64,000 bases of DNA from an uncultured Arthrobacter sp. GTDB lineage: Bacteria > Actinomycetota > Actinomycetes > Actinomycetales > Micrococcaceae. Position 1 is the stretch's first letter. Each line of letters begins with the position of its first letter. The stretch spans positions 264,173 to 328,172 of the forward strand of contig NZ_CANLXP010000001.1 of assembly GCF_947495145.1 (NCBI RefSeq), written 5' to 3'. Under the pieces are notes generated by a model that was given only the letters and a program-made list of their open reading frames with translations, was not told where the DNA came from and did not search any database. Made by a program: the position numbers and the translations under genes. Of the stretch, positions 30,719 to 38,696 are shown piece after piece.

Positions 30719-32146
30719 ATGCCCTTCATCGACCGCCTGCTGCATTGGGCCCGAACTGAACCGGACCGTGACGCCGTCGTCGTCGGCGACATCCGAATCA
30801 CCTATGGCGAGTTGGCCGACCGCGCGGCCCGCCTGCAACTGCCGGCGGGCGAAATGATCGGTCTGCTCATCGATCATCCAGCGGATTTTGTAGTCGCCTT
30901 CACAGCGGTTGTCGGCCGCGGCAGGTGCGCTGCCGTCCTCGATTCCGGCTGGCCGAATGACCTGCAGTACCGGATCCTGGACGCACTTGAGCCCGATGCC
31001 GTGCTCACATCAACACGTTTGGCCCAGACATCAGCCGGCGCATACGTGGCCGGGACAGCACTCTCGGACGCGCCCGCCGACGCCCGCTTCTACTGCGGCT
31101 TCACCTCCGGGACGTCGGGGGTACCGAAAGGGTTCGTACGCACTGTCGGGTCCTGGTCAAAGTCGCTGGAGCGCAGCGTCGACTGGTTCGGCCTGACTCC
31201 CGGCCTGCGTGTTTTCGCCCCGGGCCCACTGGCAGCAAGCCTGACCCTCTATGCGCTGGCCGAAAGCCTCTACTCCGGGGCCACCTTCCACTCAGCGCCG
31301 CCCGGCACGCCAATGGCGAGGGGACCGGCCATGGCGCAGGTCCTCCGCTCCGAACGGATCGAACATTTCATCGGCGTCCCGTCCGCTTTGCGCCTCGCGC
31401 TGGGACGCCTCCTGGGGGAGCTGCCCTACCTGCGCACCGTCGTGTCCGGCGGATCCAAACTGTCCGCAGCGGAAACAGCGATTATTCGGCGCCGGGCCCC
31501 AGCGGCCCGGGTCTTCGAGTATTACGGTGCTTCGGAGCTGAGCCTGGTCACCGTGCGCCGCGCGGACGGTGCCGCCGGCGACGACGTCGGTCATCCGTTT
31601 CCAGGGGTCGAAATCCGCATCGATGCCGACGACTTGACAAACAAGCCCGGCGGGACGGGCACCATCCAGGTTCTAACCGATACAGCCATCGAGGGATACC
31701 TTTTCGGTGACGACGGCCGCGCTTTCCAGCGGCACGGGAACTGGGTTACTGTCCAGGACCGGGGCTGGATTGACGACGACGGTGCGCTCCACCTCACCGG
31801 CCGCCACGGCGACATGGTGGTGGTCGCAGGCACCAACGTCTATCCCTCAGAAATCGAAACAATACTGGCGCGGGCGGGTTATCCAGCAGCCGTCGTACTG
31901 GGAATTCCGGATGTGCACCGGGGATACGTCCTCGCCGCGGTGATTGAGGCGCCGCCGGAAACTGTTCTTGATGCGGTTGGACTGCGGTTCCGGCTGAAGC
32001 AGCTCCTGCCGGCGGTGAAGGTGCCGCAACGGCTGTTCCGGACCGTCTGCCTGCCGTTGACCGCGGCCGGGAAACCGGATCGGATGGCGCTGGAAGCAGC
32101 GGTCCGGGCAGGGGGCGGTGGTGGTGTCATTGAACCTTTTTGCTGA
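30719..32146 (+). CDS. AMP-dependent acyl-CoA synthetase/ligase (YhfT-like)
   Basis: A 475-residue ANL-superfamily ligase, shorter than typical long-chain acyl-CoA synthetases. The P-loop is FTSGTSGVPKG at 128-138; YGASEL, the adenylate-binding GWIDDDGALHLTGR segment and the C-terminal catalytic Lys452 in TAAGKPDR follow. It overlaps a thiolase gene and faces the biotin transporter bioNMY. That trio recalls yhfT-yhfS-yhfU of Bacillus subtilis, a biotin-regulated operon, so an acyl substrate related to biotin precursors is possible but unproven. ATG 30719 is preferred over 30638. A GTGTGCACAC palindrome lies upstream at 30661-30670. Confidence 0.88.
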   Translation: MPFIDRLLHWARTEPDRDAVVVGDIRITYGELADRAARLQLPAGEMIGLLIDHPADFVVAFTAVVGRGRCAAVLDSGWPNDLQYRILDALEPDAVLTSTRLAQTSAGAYVAGTALSDAPADARFYCGFTSGTSGVPKGFVRTVGSWSKSLERSVDWFGLTPGLRVFAPGPLAASLTLYALAESLYSGATFHSAPPGTPMARGPAMAQVLRSERIEHFIGVPSALRLALGRLLGELPYLRTVVSGGSKLSAAETAIIRRRAPAARVFEYYGASELSLVTVRRADGAAGDDVGHPFPGVEIRIDADDLTNKPGGTGTIQVLTDTAIEGYLFGDDGRAFQRHGNWVTVQDRGWIDDDGALHLTGRHGDMVVVAGTNVYPSEIETILARAGYPAAVVLGIPDVHRGYVLAAVIEAPPETVLDAVGLRFRLKQLLPAVKVPQRLFRTVCLPLTAAGKPDRMALEAAVRAGGGGGVIEPFC

Positions 32147-33311
32147 GGGCCGGCCGGCCGGACGACGCGCCGCAATCGTCCTCTGCCGCCGCACGCCCTT
32201 CGGACGCCTCCGCGGAGTATTCTCAACGATCGAGGCTCATGACCTGCTCGCTGCTGTCCTGCCTGCAGCGCAGGAGGATGCGCGCCTGGCCGCGGAGGAT
32301 ATCGACGACGTCATCATCGGCAACGCCACGGGTGGAGGAGGTAACGTGGCGCGCCTTGCGGCGCTCACGGCGGGGTTGCCGGCCGCAGTGCCCGGCCTCA
32401 CCATCGACCGTCAGTGCGCCTCCGGACTGGAGGCGATCGTGCTTGCCTGCAGATTGGTGGAGTCGGGAGCCGGCAGCTGGTTCATCGCCGGGGGAGTCGA
32501 GAGCTGCAGCACCGCACCACTGCGTGCGCATCGGCTCACCTCGTTGCCCGGAGCGCCCGACTTCTACTCCCGCGTACGGTTTGCGCCCGACGCCTACGGT
32601 GATCCCGACGCCGGCGAGGCGGCCGAAAACGTCGCTTCCTCTTTCGGTATCGGGCGCGAGCAGCAGGACCGGTATGCGCTGCTCAGCTACACCCGTACCA
32701 TGGCATCGCTCGATGGGATGGCTGCGGAAATAGTCCCCCTTGCGGGTTGTGACAGTGACGAGACACCGCGCCGTGGAATGACAGCCGCTCTTTTGTCGCG
32801 GTTTCCGGCGGCGTTCAAGGCAGGCGGAAGCGTGACAGCGGGCAACTCCTGTGCTGACGCAGACGGCGCGGTCATCGCGGTCGTCACGAGCATCGAACGT
32901 GCAAGGAAAGCAGGCTTCGGTACGGTGCTTGAATTTCATGACTCCGTTTCCGCTGGCGGGCCGCCTGCCATGTTCGGGACTGCAGGCGCGTACGCTGTGC
33001 GGCAGCTCCTGCAGCGCCTGCGCCTGGGCCCGGATGCTGTCTCCAGCTGGGAGTACAACGAGGCCTTTGCCGCTCAGGTGCTCGCCTCCGCGCAACTGAT
33101 TGGTGTCGATCCCGGCAAACTGAACCTGCACGGCGGGGCCCTGACCTATGGTCACCCTTACGGGGCCTCCGGGGCGATGCTCGTGGCCAACCTGCTCCGG
33201 CAGGTCACCATACCGGGCGCACATGGGCGCGACGACGGCTGGTCAGTCGCGGCAGTCAGCGCTGCCGGCGGCGTCGGGACGGCAGCAGCTTTCCGCCCGG
33301 CCATGCTGTAG
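32118..33311 (+). CDS. Thiolase-family protein (YhfS-like), atypical active site
   Basis: A 397-residue thiolase homologue. Nucleophile Cys100 is in RQCASGLEAI, and the catalytic His segments YNEAFAAQ and NLHGGALTYGHPYGASG are present. The second catalytic Cys is replaced: VSAAGGVG (Ser381) stands where the thiolase at 56884-58275 has VCAAGGQG. Degradative or biosynthetic activity may therefore be altered. GTG 32118 or 32121 start inside the ligase gene, so the two are coupled. Its 3' end converges on bioN with a 5-base gap. Relation to biotin is inferred from neighbours only. Confidence 0.87.
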   Translation: MVVSLNLFAEGRPAGRRAAIVLCRRTPFGRLRGVFSTIEAHDLLAAVLPAAQEDARLAAEDIDDVIIGNATGGGGNVARLAALTAGLPAAVPGLTIDRQCASGLEAIVLACRLVESGAGSWFIAGGVESCSTAPLRAHRLTSLPGAPDFYSRVRFAPDAYGDPDAGEAAENVASSFGIGREQQDRYALLSYTRTMASLDGMAAEIVPLAGCDSDETPRRGMTAALLSRFPAAFKAGGSVTAGNSCADADGAVIAVVTSIERARKAGFGTVLEFHDSVSAGGPPAMFGTAGAYAVRQLLQRLRLGPDAVSSWEYNEAFAAQVLASAQLIGVDPGKLNLHGGALTYGHPYGASGAMLVANLLRQVTIPGAHGRDDGWSVAAVSAAGGVGTAAAFRPAML

Positions 33312-33316
33312 TGAAC

Positions 33317-33958
33317 TCATGACGCGTCGGCGTCGTTCTCTGCATCCATGAGTCCGCGGGCAGCCAGAGCCTCACCCGTCTGGTGCGCATAGGCGACAGC
33401 ACCGATGAAGACCGGAAGAATGAGGGCCCGCACATTGCGTTCAAGGCCACGGGCACGGGCGGCGTCGCGGGAATCCTCCGCAGCCCCAACCAAATAGGGA
33501 ATGCTCCGCAGCATTAGCGCAACGGTCAGGCCTAACCGATCAGGGTCCGCACCAAGCGGACGCAATGGACGGGCGAGAGAGACAAGGCCATCGAGGAGGC
33601 GCTGGCTCTCGGTAGTCAGGGTCACAAGCAGTGCGGCCAGCACACAGACCACGATGTTCCCGACGACGATGAAAGCCGTCAGCGGTCCTGCGTTGAACCA
33701 CTGGAATGCGCCGAGGATCAGGATGAGCGGCCACATCCGCGTCAGGGGCTGTACCAGCTCGCGGACGGTCAGACGGGCGCCGACCAGGTAGGCCAGGGAC
33801 ACCAGACCAGCTGCGGCGAGGGTCGCCCACGCCGAATTCAGGGCCAGAACCAGCACGGACAGTGCAGCTACCGGGATGAACTTCGCGACCAGTGGGGCAG
33901 CATGCAGCATCGAATCCCGCTCAATGTAGGCACCGAGCAAGCTTGCGTGGCCCCTCAC
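33317..33958 (-). CDS. bioN: Biotin ECF transporter transmembrane subunit BioN (EcfT)
   Basis: A 213-residue EcfT-type membrane subunit with about five helices in its N-terminal two thirds. Two Ala-Arg-Gly coupling motifs are visible, ARGLER and AARGLMD, which dock on the ATPase. With BioM and the substrate-binding BioY it forms the energy-coupling-factor biotin importer. GTG 33958 overlaps the bioM stop by 4 bases. It is the last gene of the minus-strand bioY-bioM-bioN operon. Confidence 0.92.
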   Translation of the reverse strand: MRGHASLLGAYIERDSMLHAAPLVAKFIPVAALSVLVLALNSAWATLAAAGLVSLAYLVGARLTVRELVQPLTRMWPLILILGAFQWFNAGPLTAFIVVGNIVVCVLAALLVTLTTESQRLLDGLVSLARPLRPLGADPDRLGLTVALMLRSIPYLVGAAEDSRDAARARGLERNVRALILPVFIGAVAYAHQTGEALAARGLMDAENDADAS

Positions 33959-34665
33959 AGAGAACCTGCTGCGCCCGTGTCATGCAGGCTGAGCTCCCGG
34001 TAGGCCACTACGGCGTCGGCAGGTGCGCCGTCGAACACTACCCTGCCCGAGTCCACCACCAGCGTGCGGTCCGCTTCGAGAGCAAAGTCCAGGGAGTGGG
34101 TGGTGAAAACTACCTGCTGGCCGAGGCCCCTGAACAGGCTACGCACCCGCCCTTCGTTCCGAAGGTCGAGGAGAGTGGTCGGTTCATCTGCAACGAGGAT
34201 CTTCGGATCGCACGCCAGCACTGTCGCAAGGGCAAGGAGTTGACGTTCGCCGCCCGAAAGGTCATACACGCTTTGATCCGCCAGCGGACCGAGACCGAAC
34301 CGGTCAAGAACCCGCTCACCCGCCGCACGCCGTTCCTCCCGGTTTCGGTAGCGGCGTCGCAGGGACAACTCGACGTCCTCCCGGCCTGTAGGCATTACCA
34401 GCTGGGAAAGCGGGTCCGTGAACATGAAGCCCACGGTGCGTCGGACGGCGGAGCCCCTGGCCGAGGTGTCGAGGCCGTCAACGAGTACCCGGCCGGAGGT
34501 CGGCAGCACCAGCGAGTTGATCAGCTTGAGCAGGGTGGACTTGCCTGAGCCGTTCGCGCCGATGACGCTGATACGTTTTTCGACCAGGGACAGGTGCAGC
34601 GGCGCCAGAATCTGCCGAGGTGCAGGATGTTCAGCCTGCACTGCTGCGCCGTCGAACTGAATCAT
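33955..34665 (-). CDS. bioM: Biotin ECF transporter ATPase BioM
   Basis: A 236-residue EcfA-type ABC ATPase. Walker A is GANGSGKST at 36-44, signature LSGGERQLLALATVLA, Walker B ILVADEPTTLLD, and H-loop VFTTHSLDFA. A Q-loop of the ECF form, FMFTDPLSQLVMPT, is present. ATG 34665 is chosen; the frame continues to 34758 inside bioY without support. It sits 7 bases after bioY. It powers BioY/BioN-dependent biotin uptake. Confidence 0.94.
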   Translation of the reverse strand: MIQFDGAAVQAEHPAPRQILAPLHLSLVEKRISVIGANGSGKSTLLKLINSLVLPTSGRVLVDGLDTSARGSAVRRTVGFMFTDPLSQLVMPTGREDVELSLRRRYRNREERRAAGERVLDRFGLGPLADQSVYDLSGGERQLLALATVLACDPKILVADEPTTLLDLRNEGRVRSLFRGLGQQVVFTTHSLDFALEADRTLVVDSGRVVFDGAPADAVVAYRELSLHDTGAAGSL

Positions 34666-34672
34666 CGCGGAA

Positions 34673-35317
34673 TCATCCCCGGACCAGGCGGCTGCCCGGA
34701 CGGGATTGGAGGCGGGGGAAGGCCTTGACCACGCTGAGCCCGATCGCGGCAGCGGCAAGGTTCTTCAGGATGTCTCCCGGGAGGAATACGACGTCGGCCG
34801 CAATGGCAGCAGCAAGATCCAGCTTCGCAGTGAGCATCATGCCGATGATCCCGAAGGGGTGCGTAATCAGGAGGCTGGAGATGGTGCACGCACCGAACAG
34901 CGCAAGGAAGCGGAAGCGGTTGATCCGGCGGAAGACAATCCGCGCGAGGAACCCGACAACGAAGGCTACGACCGGAAAGGCAATAATGTAGCCGGCAGAC
35001 GGGCCGAAGAGGACGCCGATGCCGCCACGGAACTGGCTGAAGATCGGCAGGCCGGCAAGCGCGACGGCGACATACAGGCTGAGCGCTGCTGCCCCCCGCC
35101 AAGGCCCGAGGACGATTCCGGTCACCATGATGGCCAGGGTCTGCAGTGTGATGGGCACGCCCACCTGACCCACCGGGATAGCGGGTAGGATGGCACTGAC
35201 GGCTACAACGGCTGCAAAGACCGCGATCAGCGAAAGATCGGTGGCATTCCAGGAAAAACGAGCCCGTGCCGAAGTAGCGGCGGGTGTGGAGTGCGTGGCC
35301 GGGTTCGTATTTTGCAT
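34673..35317 (-). CDS. bioY: Biotin transporter substrate-binding subunit BioY
   Basis: A 214-residue S-component with about six hydrophobic helices. BioY signatures are VPITLQTLAIMVTGIVLGPWRGA near residues 75-100 and GGIGVLFGPSAGYIIAFPVVAFVVGFL. It binds biotin with high affinity and partners with BioM and BioN, encoded just downstream. ATG 35317 follows AGAAAG. The N-terminal 25 residues are Thr/Ser/Ala rich and probably cytosolic. Inverted repeats at 35346-35365 and 35392-35412 lie in its upstream region, where a biotin-responsive regulator would be expected to act. Confidence 0.95.
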   Translation of the reverse strand: MQNTNPATHSTPAATSARARFSWNATDLSLIAVFAAVVAVSAILPAIPVGQVGVPITLQTLAIMVTGIVLGPWRGAAALSLYVAVALAGLPIFSQFRGGIGVLFGPSAGYIIAFPVVAFVVGFLARIVFRRINRFRFLALFGACTISSLLITHPFGIIGMMLTAKLDLAAAIAADVVFLPGDILKNLAAAAIGLSVVKAFPRLQSRPGSRLVRG

Positions 35318-35345
35318 CGTGAAGCTTTCTGTGAGATCTACACAA

Positions 35346-35365
35346 CGGTGAGCTGTTACTTACCG
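35346..35365. promoter_or_regulatory. Inverted repeat upstream of bioY
   Basis: CGGTGAG (35346-35352) and CTTACCG (35359-35365) are inverted repeats with 6 of 7 matches and a 6-base spacer, 29 bases upstream of bioY. This is a plausible operator for a biotin regulator. It does not fit the corynebacterial BioQ pattern (TGAAC-N3-GTTAC) that I remember, nor the BirA box. Confidence 0.4.
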
Positions 35366-35391
35366 AGATTAGTGCGGAGAGAAGCAAACAC

Positions 35392-35412
35392 TTTTGTAGG
35401 ATTCCTACAAAA
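35392..35412. promoter_or_regulatory. Perfect palindrome between bioY and ABC-F gene
   Basis: TTTTGTAGGA (35392-35401) and TCCTACAAAA (35403-35412) are perfect 10-base arms around a single base. It is AT-rich in a GC-rich setting. It lies 74 bases from bioY and 45 from the ABC-F gene, and could be an operator for either. It is not followed by a T-tract on either strand, so a terminator is unlikely. Confidence 0.55.
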
Positions 35413-35418
35413 ACGACG

Positions 35419-35437
35419 TCCGGCGTGCGACGCCGGA
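35419..35437 (+). promoter_or_regulatory. Leader hairpin before ABC-F gene
   Basis: TCCGGCGT (35419-35426) and ACGCCGGA (35430-35437) form a perfect 8-base stem with a GCG loop, ending 3 bases before the ribosome binding site GGAAAGG (35441-35447). It could modulate translation of the ABC-F protein. Confidence 0.4.
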
Positions 35438-35457
35438 ACAGGAAAGGTTCAGCCACC

Positions 35458-37056
35458 GTGATTACCGTGTCGAATCTTGAGCTGCGCGCGGGCGCAAGGC
35501 TGCTGATGGACCAGGTCTCCTTCCGGGTGGACCGGGGAGACAAGATCGGGTTGGTCGGGCGCAACGGTGCCGGCAAGACCACCCTGACCCGCGTGCTCGC
35601 GGGCGAGAGCCTCCCGGCGGCCGGCGCAGTCACCCGCAATGGAGAGATCGGCTACCTGCCTCAGGACCCGCGTACGCCCAACATGGAACAGTTGGCACGC
35701 GACCGGATTCTCTCTGCCCGCAACCTCGACGTGGTTGTGGGTAAACTCCGCGACACCCAGGACCAGATGGCCAGCGATGATCCCACGGTCCGGGACAAGG
35801 CCATGGCCCGTTATGACCGCCTGGAATCCGAGTTCCTGGCTCACGGCGGATACGCCGCCGAGGCGGAGGCTGCCGCCATCTCGTCGAACCTCGCACTCCC
35901 CGAGCGGATCCTCAACCAGCCGCTGAAGACTCTTTCCGGCGGCCAGCGCCGACGCGTGGAGCTCGCCCGGATCCTCTACTCCGGTGCGGACACCATGCTC
36001 CTGGACGAACCGACCAACCACCTGGATGCGGATTCGATCACCTGGCTGCGGGACTTCCTGAAGAATCACCAGGGTGGGCTGATCGTGATCAGCCACGACG
36101 TCGACCTGCTTGAGGCGACAGTGAACAAGGTCTTCCACCTCGATGCCAACCGGTCCACCATCGATCTGTACAACATGGGCTGGAAGCGGTACGTCCAGCA
36201 GCGCGAGACCGATGAGCGCGCGCGGAAACGGGAGCGGGCCAACACCGAAAAGAAGGCGCAGGTGCTGATCGACCAGGCCAACAAGATGCGGGCCAAGGCC
36301 ACCAAGGCGGTCGCTGCCCAGAACATGGCCAAGCGCGCTGAGCGGATGCTCTCAGGTCTGGACGAAGTGCGGGCCTCGGACCGCGTCGCGGCGCTGCGTT
36401 TCCCCGAGCCCGCGCCGTGCGGCCGCACGCCCATGACGGCGGAGGGTCTCAGCAAGTCTTACGGATCGCTCGAGATCTTCACGGACGTTGACCTTGCCAT
36501 CGACCGCGGCTCGAAAGTCGTGATCCTCGGCCTGAACGGTGCGGGTAAAACCACCCTGCTGCGCATGCTCGCAGGCGTGGACCGGCCGGATACCGGAAAG
36601 ATCGTTCCCGGTCACGGACTGAAGGTCGGCTATTACGCCCAGGAACATGAAACGCTCGACACCGAGCGCACCGTCCTCGAGAACATGCGCTCCTCGGCGC
36701 CCGACATGCGGGACGCCGAGGTCCGGGGAATCCTCGGGTCATTCCTTTTCTCGGGCGACGATGTCGACAAACCGGCAGGAGTTCTCTCCGGTGGTGAAAA
36801 GACCCGCCTGGCCCTTGCAACCATCGTCGCATCGTCGGCCAACGTGCTGCTGCTGGATGAGCCGACCAACAACCTCGATCCGGCGAGCCGTGCGGAGATC
36901 CTCGGAGCGCTGCGGAACTACTCCGGCGCGGTCGTTCTTGTCAGCCACGACGAGGGAGCTGTTGATGCGCTCAACCCGGAGCGGGTTGTGCTGCTGCCTG
37001 ACGGTGTCGAGGACCTCTGGAACGACGAGTACCTCGAACTGGTGACGCTCGCCTAG
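35458..37056 (+). CDS. ABC-F family ATPase (ribosome-associated)
   Basis: A 532-residue soluble protein with two ABC cassettes and no membrane domain. The first has Walker A GRNGAGKTT (34-42) and LSGGQRRRVELARIL with DEPTNHLD. The second has GLNGAGKTT and LSGGEKTRLALATIV with DEPTNNLD. They are joined by a Lys/Arg-rich linker (RARKRERANTEKKAQ), the P-site-tRNA interaction motif of ABC-F factors. It likely acts on the ribosome. From memory it corresponds to M. tuberculosis Rv1473, annotated as a macrolide-type ATPase, so ribosome protection is possible but housekeeping is as likely. GTG 35458 is set by GGAAAGG. It overlaps the SURF1 gene by 4 bases. Confidence 0.93.
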   Translation: MITVSNLELRAGARLLMDQVSFRVDRGDKIGLVGRNGAGKTTLTRVLAGESLPAAGAVTRNGEIGYLPQDPRTPNMEQLARDRILSARNLDVVVGKLRDTQDQMASDDPTVRDKAMARYDRLESEFLAHGGYAAEAEAAAISSNLALPERILNQPLKTLSGGQRRRVELARILYSGADTMLLDEPTNHLDADSITWLRDFLKNHQGGLIVISHDVDLLEATVNKVFHLDANRSTIDLYNMGWKRYVQQRETDERARKRERANTEKKAQVLIDQANKMRAKATKAVAAQNMAKRAERMLSGLDEVRASDRVAALRFPEPAPCGRTPMTAEGLSKSYGSLEIFTDVDLAIDRGSKVVILGLNGAGKTTLLRMLAGVDRPDTGKIVPGHGLKVGYYAQEHETLDTERTVLENMRSSAPDMRDAEVRGILGSFLFSGDDVDKPAGVLSGGEKTRLALATIVASSANVLLLDEPTNNLDPASRAEILGALRNYSGAVVLVSHDEGAVDALNPERVVLLPDGVEDLWNDEYLELVTLA

Positions 37057-37874
37057 CGTCCCTGGGCGTCGAGGATGGCGTCCTCTTCCTCCTCAGCCGA
37101 GGGGCGCCGTCGTGCACGTGCAGGCACCGGCTCAGCGTCCTCGTCCTCGTGATCAATGCGGTACTGCTGCCGCGCTGCATAGCCGAGCCCGACGAACAGC
37201 AGCACCCCGAAAGCAAACCACTGCATCGAGTAGGACAGGTGCGGTCCAAGGTCGATGGCGGGTTTGGCGGGAGGGACCGGCGCTGTTGCCGGAGAAGGCG
37301 TTTCGCTAGCCACCAGCCCGTAGGCGGCGGTCGCGATAGGGTACTCCAGCTGCGCTTGGTAGGCCGTCAGGTCGATGGACGCCAGCTGGCCTGACGGCGC
37401 CGACCGGTCCAGGGCAGGCTCTGCCGGGCGGATACGTGCGACGACACTCACCTCACCATCCGGAGCAGGCGGGACAGTATCGGGGCGGCCGGCGCGGTCG
37501 TTGCCGATCGGCAGCCACCCGCGGTTGATGACGACGGCGGTGCCGTCTGCAAGCTTGAGCGGAACCAGAACCTCGTAACCCGGGCGGCCGTTCAGCGGCC
37601 GGTTACGGACAATTCGCTGGTTGGCATGATCGTATTCCCCGATGAGTGTGACCGGTGTCCATTCCATCGTGCCGTCGAAGGACTCGAAGAGCGAAGGGGA
37701 GTAGGGAACTGGGCGCTGGTCATAATTGGCTTGAACTGTGTTCACGGTAGCGGCTGCCTGATTCCTCCGGTCCAATTGCCACATGCCCAGCGCGGTACAG
37801 GCCGCGGCGAGAACCAGAACGAGCGCCAACCAGCCGAACCAGCGGGGTGTCGCCAGGTATTTCAGTATGTTCAC
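37053..37874 (-). CDS. SURF1-family cytochrome oxidase biogenesis protein
   Basis: A 273-residue SURF1/Shy1 protein needed for assembly or heme insertion of cytochrome c oxidase. An N-terminal helix (WLALVLVLAAACTALGMWQL) carries the family LGxWQLxRR motif. Central elements are VLVPLKLADGTAVVINRGWLP. The second helix follows LSYSMQWFAFGVLLFVGL near the C-terminus. A charged Arg/Glu tail ends the protein. The role agrees with ctaB and ctaA elsewhere in the window. It follows the small Cys-containing gene by 8 bases. Confidence 0.93.
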   Translation of the reverse strand: MNILKYLATPRWFGWLALVLVLAAACTALGMWQLDRRNQAAATVNTVQANYDQRPVPYSPSLFESFDGTMEWTPVTLIGEYDHANQRIVRNRPLNGRPGYEVLVPLKLADGTAVVINRGWLPIGNDRAGRPDTVPPAPDGEVSVVARIRPAEPALDRSAPSGQLASIDLTAYQAQLEYPIATAAYGLVASETPSPATAPVPPAKPAIDLGPHLSYSMQWFAFGVLLFVGLGYAARQQYRIDHEDEDAEPVPARARRRPSAEEEEDAILDAQGR

Positions 37875-37882
37875 GACGACGC

Positions 37883-38137
37883 CTAGCTGCCTTCCAACGG
37901 CAGCGTCTGCTTCCAGAGACCCCGGGTTATGAGGTATTCCTCAAGCCACCCGCGGTGCCCGGCGCAGGCCAGCCACACTTTCCTTCGCTCCGGGGTATGG
38001 ATGCGTGGATTGTTCCAGAGGAGCTGCCAGGAGGCGCTTTGCCCGCAGGCCTTCCGGGAGCAGATGGGATCGCCGTGTTGTGTCGATGCCGTCGCGGTGG
38101 AGCGATTGGCACCCGGCAGCTGGTCGAAAATACTCAT
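37883..38137 (-). CDS. Small conserved actinobacterial protein, possible zinc site
   Basis: An 84-residue protein with no assigned function. Cys26 and Cys31 (ICSRKAC) with Cys58 and His61 (LACAGH) could bind zinc. A Trp-rich centre (WQLLWNNPRIHTPERRKVWLAC) lies between them. I recall homologues adjacent to SURF1 genes across actinobacteria, sometimes labelled acetone carboxylase; nothing here supports that enzyme. ATG 38137 overlaps the end of the DUF3099 gene by 4 bases. Synteny suggests a link to oxidase assembly or envelope functions, as inference. Confidence 0.8.
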   Translation of the reverse strand: MSIFDQLPGANRSTATASTQHGDPICSRKACGQSASWQLLWNNPRIHTPERRKVWLACAGHRGWLEEYLITRGLWKQTLPLEGS

Positions 38138-38580
38138 GCAGCCCCTTCCTTTCCGTCGTTTTGCCTGTTGCCCTGAGTTTCCTGAGCTTCCCCGGATTCC
38201 TCACCGGTGTCCGGCTCCTCCTGGACAATCTCGCCCTGCAGCGTGACCGGCCCCTCGTGCTCAACGACCGGAGCCGGTGCGTCCAGTTCAGCTACTGGTG
38301 CCCGATCGAGCAGTGAATCACTGTGGGCCAGATTGCTGGTGTCGCTTCCGCCGTTCGCGATGATCACCGCGAAGTAGGGCAGGAAGACCGCACCCGCGAT
38401 CATCACCCACTGCAGCCAGCCCTCCACGACAAAGACGAGGATCAGGCACACCATGCGGATTCCCATGGAGATGGAATATTTGATCATTCGCTGGCGCATC
38501 TCATCGCTGTGGGCCTCGCGGGCGTCACTGATGTTATGGATTTCCGGGCGGCGCTTCGACTGATGGCTCAGCTTGATCAT
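38134..38580 (-). CDS. DUF3099 membrane protein
   Basis: A 148-residue protein with a short basic N-terminus, two adjacent hydrophobic helices (about residues 40-80: MVCLILVFVVEGWLQWVMIAGAV and following), and a long acidic, Pro/Glu-rich tail. It matches the actinobacterial DUF3099 family (HNISDAREAHSDEMRQRMIKYSI), whose function is unknown. ATG 38580 is preferred over GTG 38583 because GGAG then lies 4 bases upstream. It is the first gene of the three-gene minus-strand unit that ends with SURF1, and it diverges from fabG. Confidence 0.85.
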   Translation of the reverse strand: MIKLSHQSKRRPEIHNISDAREAHSDEMRQRMIKYSISMGIRMVCLILVFVVEGWLQWVMIAGAVFLPYFAVIIANGGSDTSNLAHSDSLLDRAPVAELDAPAPVVEHEGPVTLQGEIVQEEPDTGEESGEAQETQGNRQNDGKEGAA

Positions 38581-38626
38581 CACACTCCAAGGGGACTCTT
38601 CTATTGTCTCACTCCTTCAGCCGTTG

Positions 38627-38655
38627 TTAAAGTTCCCTCCTATCGCCGTTAGGAT
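38627..38655 (+). promoter_or_regulatory. Candidate fabG promoter
   Basis: TTAAAG (38627-38632) and TAGGAT (38650-38655) are spaced by 17 bases. A leader of about 35 bases would precede the fabG GTG. Confidence 0.4.
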
Positions 38656-38696
38656 CGAACGGACGCTCAGCACCGCTCCATCCGAAAGGACCCTCT

